NCBI RefSeq assembly: GCF_031583575.1 | Contig: NZ_CP134146.1 | Span: forward strand, 3,162,001 to 3,226,000 | From: Thalassotalea nanhaiensis | GTDB lineage: Bacteria; Pseudomonadota; Gammaproteobacteria; Enterobacterales; Alteromonadaceae | DNA length: 64,000 nt | Direction: 5' to 3' | Shown here: in pieces, positions 18,817 to 29,417 of the stretch | Layout: the number at the start of each line of letters is the position of its first letter | Numbering within the stretch: the stretch's first letter is position 1 | Notes under the pieces: generated by a model | Seen by the model: only the letters and a program-made list of their open reading frames with translations | What the model was told of the DNA's origin: nothing | The model's database searches: none | Position numbers and translations under genes: made by a program

Positions 18817-20175
18817 ATGCAAGATTCCGCTTTAACCTTACTACCTCCAGCCCTGGCAATAGCTGTTGCCATTTGGCGTAAAAATGCCACTTTAGCACTC
18901 ATTAGCGGCTTGTTTTTATGTTTTCTTTTATTAGACAGTTGGAATCCCTTAAACGCGGGCATTGCAACAGTTGCTGAAATTGGCAATGTATTCAGCTCTA
19001 CAGGCAACGCCCAAATTATTGCTTTTAGCTTGCTCATTGGTGCCTTAGTTGAACTCATGAGTCGCTCAGGTGCAGTACAAGGTTTCATCAACAACTTAGC
19101 AAATCTAAGTTTGGTTAAAACCAAACGTCAAGCAACATTGCTGCCAACCATAGTAGGTACGACCATATTTACCGATACCAATTTAAGCATGTTTTCCGGA
19201 GGTATGGCGTCACAAAAGTTGTTTGATCAGCACGGTATTAGTAGAGCCAAGCTAGCCTATTTGCTTGATTCAACGTGTTCGCCAATTAGTGTATTATTTC
19301 TAATTAATGGTTGGGGTGCATACCTATTAGGGTTACTAGATGGTTATAACCTAGAAGACCCTGTAAGTGTATTGCTTGGCACGTTAACCTATAACTTCTA
19401 TGCCATTATTGCAGTATTACTTGCTTATTATACTGCTTATAGTGGCAAAGTTTATGGACCAATGGCTAAATGTGAAAGCCTTGCAACTGCAACAACACAG
19501 ACGCAGTCCATTAAACCGGCAAAAGCCCGAGTAATGTGGATACCAATGATCAGCTTATTGGTACTAACGATAGTGTTACTTTGGATAACCGGCGACGGGG
19601 ATATTCGTCGCGGTTCGGGCTCATTCTCAGTTTTAACTTCAATAGTAACTGCGCTCGCATTATTAATACTGATGATATTTTCATATAAATTATTAACAGT
19701 GAAAGAACTTGCCAACGGCTTTGTTAAGGGTATTAAAAATATGGCGCCAGCGGTTATCATTTTGGTGTTATCATTTGCTTTTGGTGATGCCATTAAAGCT
19801 CTTGGCACAGGTACTTATGTAAGTAGTTTGATAAGTGCTGACTTCCCACTGATTCTAATTGCACCGCTGATATTTTTAGCCGCGGGGATTATGGCATTTT
19901 CAACAGGTACATCTTGGGGTACATTCGCCCTACTCATACCTATTGCTGTTCCTATCGCATTAGACACTGGGTTGCCAGTTCCATTCCTAGTTGCTGCTGT
20001 GCTTAGTGGCGGTGTATTTGGCGATCACGCTTCACCGATTTCTGACTCTACCGTTGTCGCATCCATAGCCAGTGGTTGTGATCACTTTGAACATGTTAAA
20101 ACTCAATTGCCATACTCCTTGTTTGCAGCAACATTAACTATTATAGGCTTTTTAATTGTTGGTGCTTCAGTTTAA
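18817..20175 (+). CDS. NhaC-family Na+/H+ antiporter
   Basis: The 452-residue inner-membrane protein has about eleven hydrophobic segments and the NhaC-family stretches GTTIFTDTNLSMFSGGMAS, STCSPISVLFLINGW and FSTGTSWGTFALLIPIAVPIA, followed by GGVFGDHASPISDSTVVAS. Family members exchange sodium for protons, which suits a cell that also pumps sodium with NQR. Some relatives move amino acids or organic acids instead, so the substrate is inferred. The pseudouridine synthase gene begins 2 bp after its stop, so they are co-transcribed. Confidence 0.85.
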   Translation: MQDSALTLLPPALAIAVAIWRKNATLALISGLFLCFLLLDSWNPLNAGIATVAEIGNVFSSTGNAQIIAFSLLIGALVELMSRSGAVQGFINNLANLSLVKTKRQATLLPTIVGTTIFTDTNLSMFSGGMASQKLFDQHGISRAKLAYLLDSTCSPISVLFLINGWGAYLLGLLDGYNLEDPVSVLLGTLTYNFYAIIAVLLAYYTAYSGKVYGPMAKCESLATATTQTQSIKPAKARVMWIPMISLLVLTIVLLWITGDGDIRRGSGSFSVLTSIVTALALLILMIFSYKLLTVKELANGFVKGIKNMAPAVIILVLSFAFGDAIKALGTGTYVSSLISADFPLILIAPLIFLAAGIMAFSTGTSWGTFALLIPIAVPIALDTGLPVPFLVAAVLSGGVFGDHASPISDSTVVASIASGCDHFEHVKTQLPYSLFAATLTIIGFLIVGASV

Positions 20176-20177
20176 AA

Positions 20178-20867
20178 ATGAGCAAACAGCCTTATTCAAT
20201 TGTATTTGAAAATACCGATTTCATCGTCGTCAACAAAGCTGAAAACATTAATTTTCATGATGAAGATGAGGTCGGTACAGGCCTGTTTAATATAGTTAAA
20301 CAGGCTGGTAACTATAAAGAGCTATATCCCGTTCATCGCCTTGATAAAATGACTTCTGGGTTAGTGTTATTTGCCAAGACCAAACGTTGCGCAGCAGAGC
20401 TTGGTAAATTATTCGAACAACACAATATACAGAAATTTTATCTAGCCATCAGTAAAGACAAACCAAAGAAAAAGCAAGGTTGGATAAAAGGAGATATGGA
20501 AAAGAGTCGGCGTAGTAGTTGGCGCTTAGCTAGAACCATGACGAATCCGGCAATAACACAGTTTTTCTCTTACGGTTTAACCCCGAAAGTTAGGTTGTTT
20601 ATAGTTCGGCCATTAAGCGGGAAGACCCACCAAATAAGAGTAGCGTTAAACAGTATCGGTAGCAGTATAGCGGGTGATCCTATTTATAACCCTAGTGACG
20701 TTTCAGATAGGGGTTACCTTCATGCTTTCGCATTGAAGTTTGAGTTGAACGATAAGCAATTCGAATTTACTCAATTACCCAATACCGGTGAGCACTTTCA
20801 AACTCAGCAATTTAATCAAACGTTGGAAAATATTGGCCAGCCCTGGTTATTGAACTGGCCAAAATAG
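20178..20867 (+). CDS. RluA-family pseudouridine synthase
   Basis: The 229-residue protein carries the RluA signature HRLDKMTSGLVLFAKT with catalytic Asp56, and the later motifs KFYLAI, RPLSGKTHQIRVAL and GDPIYN. It lacks an S4 domain and is short, as in the single-domain RluA subfamily. Such enzymes isomerise uridine in rRNA or tRNA; which site it modifies cannot be told. It directly follows the antiporter gene. Confidence 0.85.
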   Translation: MSKQPYSIVFENTDFIVVNKAENINFHDEDEVGTGLFNIVKQAGNYKELYPVHRLDKMTSGLVLFAKTKRCAAELGKLFEQHNIQKFYLAISKDKPKKKQGWIKGDMEKSRRSSWRLARTMTNPAITQFFSYGLTPKVRLFIVRPLSGKTHQIRVALNSIGSSIAGDPIYNPSDVSDRGYLHAFALKFELNDKQFEFTQLPNTGEHFQTQQFNQTLENIGQPWLLNWPK

Positions 20868-20886
20868 CATTATTTATAACAGCAAG

Positions 20887-21429
20887 TTAGAACGCTAAAC
20901 GTACACCTACACCTGCCATTTCTGATTCAATTTCATTATCGAACACTAAATATTCGGCATAGATGTCGACGGTATCGAGGATATCAATTGACATACCTAC
21001 GCCACCAAAAGCTTCTTCACCATCATCACTATATTTTTCACCGTTAATAACGGTTTCACCTTCAACCATCGCCATGCCAACTTTGCCGTAAAGCTCTATA
21101 AATGGCCCAATAGGAAGGTATGCCACACCAGCTAGCGTGTATGCTTCGGCTTCAGACTCATAATCGTCACCGTTGGCCGACCCTGAAAAACTCCCCAAAT
21201 CGTAATACCCGCCCTCTACAGAAAACATGAAAACATTGCTATCAACGAAATTATAACCGAGGAAAACAGCTGTTGCTTCTTCGTCATCATTGGACGGAAC
21301 ACCTTCCGTTTCAGATTTATAAGCACCCGCGCCAATGTATATATTGGCAAACGATGGTGCTGATAGAGTTAGCATAGATAGTGCAGCTATTGGTGCAAGA
21401 AAAGGTTTTTTTAATAATTTTTTCAACAT
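20887..21429 (-). CDS. small outer-membrane beta-barrel protein
   Basis: From the ATG at 21429 the precursor is 180 residues with a signal peptide ending PSFA. The mature part starts NIYIGAGAYKSE and alternates polar and hydrophobic residues in strands typical of the OmpA-like 8-stranded barrel family, ending AGVGVRLAF with a terminal Phe. Loops are acidic. An upstream non-ATG start at 21486 would spoil the signal peptide. It is convergent with the pseudouridine synthase gene; no ligand is known. Confidence 0.75.
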   Translation of the reverse strand: MLKKLLKKPFLAPIAALSMLTLSAPSFANIYIGAGAYKSETEGVPSNDDEEATAVFLGYNFVDSNVFMFSVEGGYYDLGSFSGSANGDDYESEAEAYTLAGVAYLPIGPFIELYGKVGMAMVEGETVINGEKYSDDGEEAFGGVGMSIDILDTVDIYAEYLVFDNEIESEMAGVGVRLAF

Positions 21430-21661
21430 TTTATGGTCCGTAAGTATTTTTATTTGCTCTCCATCAGTATGAGTTTTGGCATACAAATATTTAAGAGCAA
21501 CTATGTAATGATTCGCAACCGATTGTAAAAAATGATGATTATTTAATCCCTATGATTTATTTAACCCAGTAAGTAATCTTTTATTGCCCGAAATTATCGA
21601 TTCTGTCATCATTAACTCAAATTATTTGTTTCTAACAACATTAGGGCTTAAACAAAAATTT

Positions 21662-22126
21662 ATGAAAATCAGTGAACGACAATTTCAGTATTTGAACACT
21701 ATGGGTGTAAGCCTATGGCAAAGTCGACCTGAATTTTTTCATCATGAAAATAGAGCTCCCGCAGAAGATGATAGTGTTACTTTAGCCCCAACGGTTGATA
21801 CGAATAACCTAACATCCAAAGACTCTGCCATTAGTAAAAAAGAACGTGGAAACGCACATGATTTTGATAATATCGAGCAATTTTTCACTCACCCATTGAG
21901 CGCAGATATACTCATGGTTTTAAACTGTGATAAATCAGATGTTTCACTAACAACTGAAGGTATTCAGCTTGATACCTTGTTATGGCACTTTAATAGTGCC
22001 GATAAATGTAGCTACCAAGAACAAACTCTTAATACGCCAAACCTTGCTAAGTTAACGAAAAGCGTGCCACTTAAATCAGCACTCTGGGCTTGTTTATGCA
22101 AGCATATAAATAACCGTAAAAATTAA
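21662..22126 (+). CDS. holD: DNA polymerase III psi subunit (HolD-like)
   Basis: Psi links the clamp loader to chi and SSB. The call rests on the N-terminus MKISERQFQYLNTMGVSLWQSRP, which has the conserved LxxMGxxxWxxR psi pattern, on a C-terminal stretch SVPLKSALWACLCKHI, and on its position directly before rimI, as in E. coli. The start at ATG 21662 gives 154 residues (E. coli 137); a TTG at 21584 would add 26 unconserved residues. The middle is low-complexity and poorly conserved, usual for psi. Confidence 0.8.
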   Translation: MKISERQFQYLNTMGVSLWQSRPEFFHHENRAPAEDDSVTLAPTVDTNNLTSKDSAISKKERGNAHDFDNIEQFFTHPLSADILMVLNCDKSDVSLTTEGIQLDTLLWHFNSADKCSYQEQTLNTPNLAKLTKSVPLKSALWACLCKHINNRKN

Positions 22127-22156
22127 TATTTTTCATAACAGAGCAATCAATCCAAA

Positions 22157-22603
22157 ATGACTAAACCAACGATTAACAATTTCACAAAAAATGATGTTGA
22201 TGTTATTTACTCCGTTGAAACTGCCAGTAACCCATTTCCCTGGACTAAAAAAACACTGCTTAGTTGTATTGGTGGCAGATATATAACCAGGCAATTAGTT
22301 ATTGGTGAAAAAGTGGTTGGTTTTTATGTCGGCGATTTGGTTATCGATGAATTTACCCTTATGGAAATTTGCGTACACCCAGAGTTTCAGGGAAAAGGTT
22401 ATGGTCAACAGCTCCTGTCCGACTTTTTAGACACTGCAAAAACAAAGCACGTGGTTAAATGTCATTTAGAAGTACGAGCTAAAAACATTGCTGCGCAAAT
22501 GCTATATATGAAAAATGGTTTTATCCAAGTACACCGCCGAACCGGTTACTACCCTGCAGCAGTAGGGTATGAGGATGCATTAGTGATGAGTTTGTCGCTA
22601 TAA
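22157..22603 (+). CDS. rimI: ribosomal protein S18 alanine N-acetyltransferase RimI
   Basis: RimI acetylates the N-terminal alanine of ribosomal protein S18 using acetyl-CoA. The 148-residue GNAT protein has the acetyl-CoA loop VHPEFQGKGYGQQLL (near residue 75), ETASNPFPWTKKTL at the N-terminus and LEVRAKNIAAQMLYMKNGF, followed by RRTGYYP, all typical of RimI. It follows holD by 30 bp in the same direction. Confidence 0.93.
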   Translation: MTKPTINNFTKNDVDVIYSVETASNPFPWTKKTLLSCIGGRYITRQLVIGEKVVGFYVGDLVIDEFTLMEICVHPEFQGKGYGQQLLSDFLDTAKTKHVVKCHLEVRAKNIAAQMLYMKNGFIQVHRRTGYYPAAVGYEDALVMSLSL

Positions 22604-22736
22604 ATCTTTTACTTTAAACGGTTAAAATAAACGTCAGATTAAATCCACAAAGATCGTATTTTAAATATATTCCCGCCTATTAAAAATTTTGTGATTAAAA
22701 TCAGCCATAATTACTGCTTAAGCGCATCTATTTCTG

Positions 22737-22742
22737 TATAAT
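22737..22742 (+). promoter_or_regulatory. candidate -10 of prfC
   Basis: TATAAT followed by the GC-rich discriminator ACTGCGC, 78 bp before the prfC ATG. No good -35 is visible at 16-18 bp. Confidence 0.45.
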
Positions 22743-22819
22743 ACTGCGCTTTTATGCCTGTTTGTTTTCTAAACACAGACACATTACGATATTTATTAAG
22801 CAGCGAGTAATTGTAAAAC

Positions 22820-24400
22820 ATGACAATTCAACAGCAGGAAGTGAGCAAACGCAGAACTTTCGCCATTATCAGTCACCCGGATGCGGGTAAGACAACCATT
22901 ACTGAAAAGGTATTACTTTTTGGTCAAGCTTTACAAAAAGCCGGTACCGTAAAGGGTAAAAAGTCTGGTCAACACGCCAAGTCTGACTGGATGGAAATGG
23001 AAAAAGACCGTGGTATTTCAATCACTACCTCGGTTATGCAATTTCCTTATCAAGATTGTTTAGTAAACCTGTTAGATACTCCTGGTCACGAAGACTTCTC
23101 GGAAGATACTTATCGTACGCTTACTGCAGTTGATTCATGTTTAATGGTTATCGACACCGCTAAAGGTGTAGAGGATCGTACCGTTAAATTAATGGAAGTA
23201 ACTCGCCTTCGTGATACACCTATCATCACTTTTATGAATAAAATGGACCGTGATGTACGTGATCCAATTGAAGTAATGGATGAAGTTGAAGAAGTTTTAA
23301 AAATTAAATGTGCGCCAATTACCTGGCCAATTGGTATGGGTAAAGAATTTAAAGGCGTTTATAACCTGTTAACCGACGAAACCATTTTATACAAAACTGG
23401 TCAGGGTCATACGATTCAAGACAAAGTTATCATTAAAGGCCTAGACAACCCTGAACTAGACGTTGAAGTTGGTGCGTTTGCCGATGATTTACGTGAAGAG
23501 TTAGAGTTAGTATTAGGTGCTTGTCATGAGTTTAACCTAGAAGAATTTTTAGCTGGTGAGCTAACGCCTGTGTATTTTGGTACAGCGTTGGGTAACTTTG
23601 GTGTAGACCATATGCTTGATGGTTTAACCGAATGGGCACCTACCCCGCAACCTCGTGCAACAGATAAGCGCGAAGTTATTGCTGACGAAGAAAAGTTCTC
23701 AGGCTTCGTATTCAAAATTCAAGCGAATATGGATCCAAAACATCGTGACCGTATTGCATTTATGCGTATTTGTTCAGGTAGTTATACCAAAGGTATGAAA
23801 ATGCGTCAGGTGCGTATTGGCAAAGACGTCAAAATTGCCGATGCAGTAACCTTTATGGCAGGTGATCGTTCTAATGTTGAAGAAGCCTTTGCCGGTGACA
23901 TTATCGGTTTACATAATCACGGCTCAATCCAAATTGGTGATACCTTTACCGCCGGCGAAGAAATGAAGTTTAGTGGTATACCAAATTTTGCCCCGGAAAT
24001 GTTCCGCCGTATTCGTTTGCGCGATCCATTAAAAGCCAAACAATTACAAAAAGGCTTAATCCAGCTCTCTGAAGAAGGTGCGGTGCAAGTATTTAGACCA
24101 ATGAGCAACAATGACATGATTGTTGGTGCGGTTGGTGTACTGCAGTTTGAAGTTGTTGTACATCGACTTAAGAATGAATATAACGTAGATGCGTTATACG
24201 AGCCAATCTCTGTAGCAACTGCTCGCTGGGTAAATTGCGATGATGATAAAGTAATGGCTACCTTTGAGAAAAAAGCATACGATCATTTAGCCTTAGATGG
24301 CGGCGACAACCTTACCTACATTGCCCCTACGATGGTTAATTTAAGTTTAACTCAGGAACGCTATCCTGAAGTAAGTTTCCATAAAACCCGTGAACATTAA
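22820..24400 (+). CDS. prfC: peptide chain release factor 3
   Basis: RF3 is the GTPase that recycles RF1 and RF2 from the ribosome. The 526-residue length equals the family norm. The G1 loop [13 protein letters not shown], the switch segment [15 protein letters not shown]3 [16 protein letters not shown] and G4 NKMDRD are all intact, and the C-terminal [12 protein letters not shown] is RF3-specific. It is separate from rimI (about 215 bp) and is followed 24 bp later by argS. Confidence 0.97.
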   Translation: MTIQQQEVSKRRTFAIISHPDAGKTTITEKVLLFGQALQKAGTVKGKKSGQHAKSDWMEMEKDRGISITTSVMQFPYQDCLVNLLDTPGHEDFSEDTYRTLTAVDSCLMVIDTAKGVEDRTVKLMEVTRLRDTPIITFMNKMDRDVRDPIEVMDEVEEVLKIKCAPITWPIGMGKEFKGVYNLLTDETILYKTGQGHTIQDKVIIKGLDNPELDVEVGAFADDLREELELVLGACHEFNLEEFLAGELTPVYFGTALGNFGVDHMLDGLTEWAPTPQPRATDKREVIADEEKFSGFVFKIQANMDPKHRDRIAFMRICSGSYTKGMKMRQVRIGKDVKIADAVTFMAGDRSNVEEAFAGDIIGLHNHGSIQIGDTFTAGEEMKFSGIPNFAPEMFRRIRLRDPLKAKQLQKGLIQLSEEGAVQVFRPMSNNDMIVGAVGVLQFEVVVHRLKNEYNVDALYEPISVATARWVNCDDDKVMATFEKKAYDHLALDGGDNLTYIAPTMVNLSLTQERYPEVSFHKTREH

Positions 24401-24424
24401 TTAAAGATTTAGACAGAAGATAAT

Positions 24425-26164
24425 ATGAATATTCGTCAACTTTTAAATGAAAGAGTTAAAGCAGCAATGATCGCTGCCGGCCTACCTGAAGATACTAACC
24501 CTGCGGTAAGTGCTTCATCTCGCCCACAATTTGGTGATTATCAAGCTAATGGCGTTATGGGGGCAGCTAAAAAGCTTAAAACTAACCCGAGAGCTTTAGC
24601 ACAACAGGTTGTTGATAACCTTGAAATCAGCGATATAGCTGAACATATTGAGTTAGCCGGTCCGGGGTTTATTAACATTCACTTAAACAATGCTTGGTTA
24701 GGTGAACAACTTGCTATTGCGGCAACTGATAAACATTTAAACGTGAGTCAAAATGCAACGCCGAAAACGGTGGTTGTGGACTACTCGGCTCCTAACCTAG
24801 CCAAAGAAATGCACGTAGGTCATTTACGCTCAACCATTATTGGTGATGCTGTTGTTCGTGCCTTAGAATTTCGTGGTGAAACAGTTATCCGTCAAAACCA
24901 CATGGGTGATTGGGGCACACAATTTGGTATGTTACTTGCGCACTTGAGCGATAAACTTAACAGTAACGAAGTAGCAGAAACTGCGCTTGCCGATCTAGAA
25001 AACTTTTACCGTGAAGCAAAAATTCGTTTTGATGAAGAAGAAGGTTTTGCTGATAGGGCTCGTGACTTTGTTGTTAAGTTGCAAGGCGGCGACAATGAAT
25101 GTTTAGTGTTATGGAAACAGTTTATTGATATTTCTATTCATCATTCTGAAGAGATTTATGACGCATTAAACGTTACCTTAACCCGTGATGACATTATGGG
25201 TGAAAGTGCTTATAACCCAGATTTACCAAACGTAATTGATGAATTAATGGCAAATGGCATTGCCGTTGAAGATCAAGGCGCAAAGGTTGTCTTCATTAAA
25301 GAGATGGCTAATAAAGATGGCGAGCCTTCAGTATTTATCGTACAAAAATCTGGTGGCGGCTACTTGTATGCAACTACTGATTTATCGGCATGTAGATACC
25401 GTAGTGGCGATTTGGGTGCAGATAGAATTATCATCTTTACCGATGCACGCCAGGCTCACCACTTCAAACAAGTAGAAGTAACTGCTCGCAACGCTGGTTT
25501 CTTGCCTGAAACCACTGCATACGATCATTGCCCGTTTGGGATGATGATGGGTAACGATGGCAAACCATTTAAAACACGTACCGGTGGAACAATTAAACTG
25601 GCAGAGTTACTTGAAGAAGCCGTTAGCCGTGCGACTGATTTAATGGCTGATAAAATTGCTGACTTCTCAGCGGAAGAACGTAGTGAGATAGCTCGCAAGG
25701 TTGGCATTGGTGCGGTTAAATACGCTGATTTATCGAAAAACCGTACGTCAGATTATATCTTTAACTGGAAGACCATGCTCAGTTTTGAAGGGGCAACAGC
25801 GCCTTACTTGCAATACGCATTTACTCGCGTACAAAGTATTTTCAGAAAGGCAGGCATTGCTGCCAACACAATTTCAGCAGAGATGATCATCAACGAGCCG
25901 CAAGAAAAAGCATTAGCGGTTAAGCTAATGCAGTTTGAAGAAGTACTCGATGCTGTAATTAGCGAATGTACACCGAACCTGTTATGTAATTACCTATACG
26001 AATTAGCGAGTCTTTATATGAGTTTCTACGAAGCTTGCCCAATTCTAAAAGACGATATTAACGAAGAGATTAAACTTTCTCGCTTACGCTTATGCCATGT
26101 AATAGCACGAACGCTTGAGCAAGGGTTAGAGCTGTTAGGTATCGAAGTAATGGAACGTATGTAA
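24425..26164 (+). CDS. argS: arginyl-tRNA synthetase
   Basis: ArgS charges tRNA-Arg. The 579-residue class I synthetase has the HIGH-type motif [12 protein letters not shown] (near 137), an N-terminal Add-1 domain for the tRNA D-loop, the KMSKS-equivalent loop KTRTGG and a C-terminal anticodon-binding domain starting near [12 protein letters not shown]. It follows prfC closely and ends before a strong terminator. Confidence 0.97.
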   Translation: MNIRQLLNERVKAAMIAAGLPEDTNPAVSASSRPQFGDYQANGVMGAAKKLKTNPRALAQQVVDNLEISDIAEHIELAGPGFINIHLNNAWLGEQLAIAATDKHLNVSQNATPKTVVVDYSAPNLAKEMHVGHLRSTIIGDAVVRALEFRGETVIRQNHMGDWGTQFGMLLAHLSDKLNSNEVAETALADLENFYREAKIRFDEEEGFADRARDFVVKLQGGDNECLVLWKQFIDISIHHSEEIYDALNVTLTRDDIMGESAYNPDLPNVIDELMANGIAVEDQGAKVVFIKEMANKDGEPSVFIVQKSGGGYLYATTDLSACRYRSGDLGADRIIIFTDARQAHHFKQVEVTARNAGFLPETTAYDHCPFGMMMGNDGKPFKTRTGGTIKLAELLEEAVSRATDLMADKIADFSAEERSEIARKVGIGAVKYADLSKNRTSDYIFNWKTMLSFEGATAPYLQYAFTRVQSIFRKAGIAANTISAEMIINEPQEKALAVKLMQFEEVLDAVISECTPNLLCNYLYELASLYMSFYEACPILKDDINEEIKLSRLRLCHVIARTLEQGLELLGIEVMERM

Positions 26165-26186
26165 GGCTTTAACCTTTATATATTTC

Positions 26187-26217
26187 CAAAAAAGCCTGCT
26201 ATGCAGGCTTTTTTATT
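26187..26217 (+). terminator. intrinsic terminator of argS
   Basis: AAAAAAGCCTGC-TAT-GCAGGCTTTTTT, a symmetric stem with T tail, 23 bp after the stop codon. Confidence 0.92.
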
Positions 26218-26400
26218 TCTTCTAAGAAACAAGAATATTTTAAGATTTTTCTTTCATTTGTACAGGTATCTACTATGTATAGATATCGATACAAATCCAT
26301 TCATTAAAAGTTACAATTTACACTTGTTAATATCTTGTAAAACATAGCTTTTATGGCATAGTTGTTCCGTAAAAATAACTAGAACTATCAAAGGAACGAT

Positions 26401-26973
26401 ATGAAAAATTTATTAATAACATCAACAATAATTGCCACTCTTTTATCTTCAACATTTGCTTATGCTGAATCTGTTGAAACAGCTGAAACATCTGAAACAA
26501 ATGCGACCCAACAAGAAAAACAATGGAGCGTTGGCATTGGTAGCTATGCGCTAGTTATTGATGATGACGATTATGGGGATGATGAGTTTACAGGCCTCAC
26601 GCTATCATCAACATATGCATTTTCAGATGAATTTGCAATGCGAGGCAGCTATTACTCATTAGAGCATGACGATTGGTCGGCGTTAGAAGTTACCGGTTTT
26701 GATATAGTCGGCTACTGGGGAACAGGGTTAATGTCTGAAGGTTTCAAAGCATACATCGGTGGTGGTATTTACCACGAGTCGTTAGAAGTTGAAAATCTAG
26801 ACGAATCTTTCTCTGGTGCGCAACTTAATGGTGGTATCGGATATAACTGGGAGTCTGTTGCATTAGACTTGTCATTAGGTATTAGAACTGTAGGCGATTA
26901 TGAAGATTTTGCGGAAGATAATGCAGACCTTACAGCGGTTACAAGCTCGCTAACAATATCTTACCGTTTCTAA
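26401..26973 (+). CDS. outer-membrane beta-barrel protein
   Basis: The 190-residue precursor has a signal peptide (cleavage probably after AYA, residue 22), a short Glu/Thr-rich linker (ETAETSETNATQQ) and then about eight amphipathic strands, ending SSLTISYRF with the terminal Phe expected for BAM-assembled barrels. AAAGGA lies 6 bases before the ATG. It is monocistronic, with a terminator 25 bp downstream. It is unrelated in detail to the barrel at 20887. Function unknown. Confidence 0.75.
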   Translation: MKNLLITSTIIATLLSSTFAYAESVETAETSETNATQQEKQWSVGIGSYALVIDDDDYGDDEFTGLTLSSTYAFSDEFAMRGSYYSLEHDDWSALEVTGFDIVGYWGTGLMSEGFKAYIGGGIYHESLEVENLDESFSGAQLNGGIGYNWESVALDLSLGIRTVGDYEDFAEDNADLTAVTSSLTISYRF

Positions 26974-26997
26974 AAATAGTTAAACGGTAGTTAAATG

Positions 26998-27022
26998 AAG
27001 GCCTGCATCTGCAGGCCTTTTT
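26998..27022 (+). terminator. intrinsic terminator
   Basis: AAGGCCTGC-ATCT-GCAGGCCTTTTT after the barrel gene. Confidence 0.9.
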
Positions 27023-27084
27023 GTTATCAACTTTTTTGTTAAAGAATATTTGCTCGTTCAACGCCATAAGAGTAAAGTTAAATC

Positions 27085-27843
27085 ATGTTTACTGATAGTC
27101 ACTGCCATCTAGATTTTATTGAGTTTGACGCCTGTCGCGATGAACTTATACAACGCTGTGCAATACTAAACATCAATCGATTTATTGTTCCAGGTATTAC
27201 CGCAAAACGTTGGCCGCGCGTGTTAGAGCTTTGCCAAAAATACTCAAATGCCTTGCCATGCTTAGGTTTACACCCTTGGTGGATTGCAAAGGCCACTGAA
27301 AACGATTTAATTCTGTTAGAGCAATTAATCAACCGACATGATCTGGCAGCTGTTGGCGAAATAGGCATAGATGGAGCGATAGACAATATAGAAAAACAAA
27401 CTGATTATTTTGTTAAGCAATTACACATCGCTAAAAAACACAGCTTACCTGTCGTTGTTCATCATCGTAAGAGCCATCATTTAATAGTACCAGAGCTTAA
27501 AAAGGCAAGCCTTGAAAAAGGCGGTGTTATTCACGCATTTTCTGGCAGTTACCAACAAGCCAAAGCCTATATTGATATGGGCTTTAAACTCGGTATTGGC
27601 GGTACTATCACCTACCCTCGAGCAATTAAAACCATTAAAACAGTTAAAAAATTGCCGTTGGATAGCATTTTATTGGAAACAGACGCCCCTGCAATGCCAC
27701 TTGAAGGTTTTCAGGGAGAGGTTAACTCACCTGAAAAAGTCGTAGATGTGTTTCAGCAGCTGTGCAGTATCAGAGAAGAGAGCCCTGAACTATTGCAACA
27801 AGCTATCGAACAAAACCTACAGCAACTATTTAAACTCGATTAA
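27085..27843 (+). CDS. TatD-family metal-dependent DNase
   Basis: The 252-residue TIM-barrel hydrolase starts MFTDSHCHLDF (metal ligands in HCHLD) and has GLHPWW, VGEIGID, VVHHRKSH, HAFSGS and the closing ETDAPAMP motif, all typical of TatD/YjjV nucleases that use two metal ions. The sequence and size resemble YjjV (259 residues in E. coli), which also lies near prfC there. The physiological substrate of this subfamily is unclear. Confidence 0.88.
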   Translation: MFTDSHCHLDFIEFDACRDELIQRCAILNINRFIVPGITAKRWPRVLELCQKYSNALPCLGLHPWWIAKATENDLILLEQLINRHDLAAVGEIGIDGAIDNIEKQTDYFVKQLHIAKKHSLPVVVHHRKSHHLIVPELKKASLEKGGVIHAFSGSYQQAKAYIDMGFKLGIGGTITYPRAIKTIKTVKKLPLDSILLETDAPAMPLEGFQGEVNSPEKVVDVFQQLCSIREESPELLQQAIEQNLQQLFKLD

Positions 27844-28000
27844 GACTGCTGTATACGTGTTTTAATTAAACTTTATTTTAGTTTGATTAGCCTAATACCT
27901 GTCTGTACATTGCTTTTAAATTTGGTTAATGCACTGATGTCTCTATATCTTTTAATTACCTAAATCCTTATTGATGATTTATGTTCTATGATCATATAAA

Positions 28001-28035
28001 GCCTTTAGCTATTTAACTTTCAACATAGCTAAGGC
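28001..28035. other. hairpin before the BamA-like gene
   Basis: GCCTTTAGCTAT and ATAGCTAAGGC pair with one bulge around a 12-nt loop, ending 18 bp before the next ATG. It could be an operator or leader structure; there is no T tail. Confidence 0.45.
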
Positions 28036-28053
28036 GAACTATATTAACTTTTA

Positions 28054-29358
28054 ATGAGACTTTACATGGTTAACCCCAAGCTGTTTGTGCTTGTTTTTAT
28101 ATTAATATCCCCTCTGGCTTACAGTAATAATTTAGCTAGAGATATTTCTGCGACAGGCGATATTGAGAGCCAATCATTAATCATTCCTTATGGATTCTAT
28201 AATGACAGTACCGAAGTTGCCGCAGCGATGGTGTTCATTAACAGTGGTTATTTTCAGCCACAAGCCGTGACCTTGTTTAATGTCTTTGCAGGAACAAACT
28301 CTACCTATTCGGTATTTGGCGCTCTCAAAGATTTTCAAGTAACAGCATTTGACCGTTTGTTCGTTGATACAACTTTGTTGGTCTCAAGTTGGGGAGAGTT
28401 AGATAGCTATCAAGCAGGCAATCCTGACTTTCCAGATGAGATAGCAGGCTCAATTGGTTCCGATAAAGATAACTTTATTGTTGCTAAAGGTGACGATAAT
28501 TTCCTGCGCTTAACTTTTAAGTATTTACTGCCAATTGGTCATGGAAAAAAGGGAGCAATTCATCAGTTTAGAACCGACAGAGGCCTGTTGGTTCCAGGCT
28601 ATGAGGCAGGAGGCGATCAATGGAACCCGATGACTTCAGGAAGAACATCATTTATTATTCAACCGTTTTATCGAGAACAAGATTTTGAAGATGATAATAA
28701 TAATGAATTTTATAACATTACTTCAGGCATAAAGTTTGAGCTTGAATATGACAACTCAGATTGGTATGTAAACCCGACGAAAGGCAGTATTATGTCACTG
28801 TCTGTGGCACGCGACTGGGGAGCAGAAAAAGAGTCCTCTACGTGGACGTCTATCCAATTCGATTACAGTAAATTTATTTCTTTTGGTGGTAATGATAATG
28901 CAAGGCAAAGAACGTTAGGGTTTAACATTTGGACCAGTGATGTGCCCACATCAAATTCTTATCACTTAAAAGGTTATGAAAAGATTTTCCATAAAGCGCC
29001 ACTTTTTGAGGGCTCTACGTTAGGTGGAATTGATCGCCAGCGCGGTTTTGCTACCAATCGGTTTCATGACCGTTCAGCAATTAATTATAGTGTCGAATAT
29101 CGCTACACTCCTGTTAGTAATCCGTTTGTAGATATGCCTTTAATTGAAAAACTTGATATCCCCTTCTGGCAAATTGTCACGTTTACTGAAGTTGGCTCTG
29201 TTGCTGATAATTGGTCCATATCAGATTTACATCATAAAATGAAAGTATCGGTTGGCGCAGGGCTCAGAGTATCTGTGTCAGGGTTAATCATAAGAATTGA
29301 TGCTGCAGGTTCAGAAGAAGGCGGTGAACTACAAATGTTCTTTGGTCATACATTTTAG
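28054..29358 (+). CDS. BamA/TamA-family outer-membrane barrel without POTRA domains
   Basis: The 434-residue precursor has a signal peptide and then only barrel-like sequence; the mature protein is too short for POTRA repeats. The C-terminal half has the bacterial surface antigen features: LGGIDRQRGFATNRFHDRSAINYSVEYRYTP and FTEVGSVADNW, and it ends LQMFFGHTF. The start may be the ATG at 28054 or 28066; neither has a strong ribosome-binding site, and the second gives a cleaner signal peptide (MVNPKLFVLVFILIS). No partner gene is adjacent, so its role is unknown. Confidence 0.75.
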   Translation: MRLYMVNPKLFVLVFILISPLAYSNNLARDISATGDIESQSLIIPYGFYNDSTEVAAAMVFINSGYFQPQAVTLFNVFAGTNSTYSVFGALKDFQVTAFDRLFVDTTLLVSSWGELDSYQAGNPDFPDEIAGSIGSDKDNFIVAKGDDNFLRLTFKYLLPIGHGKKGAIHQFRTDRGLLVPGYEAGGDQWNPMTSGRTSFIIQPFYREQDFEDDNNNEFYNITSGIKFELEYDNSDWYVNPTKGSIMSLSVARDWGAEKESSTWTSIQFDYSKFISFGGNDNARQRTLGFNIWTSDVPTSNSYHLKGYEKIFHKAPLFEGSTLGGIDRQRGFATNRFHDRSAINYSVEYRYTPVSNPFVDMPLIEKLDIPFWQIVTFTEVGSVADNWSISDLHHKMKVSVGAGLRVSVSGLIIRIDAAGSEEGGELQMFFGHTF

Positions 29359-29417
29359 TCAGTGTTTATGATAAAACTCAACAGCAATACAGCTAAAGAT
29401 TCTATTCGTACTTCTCC

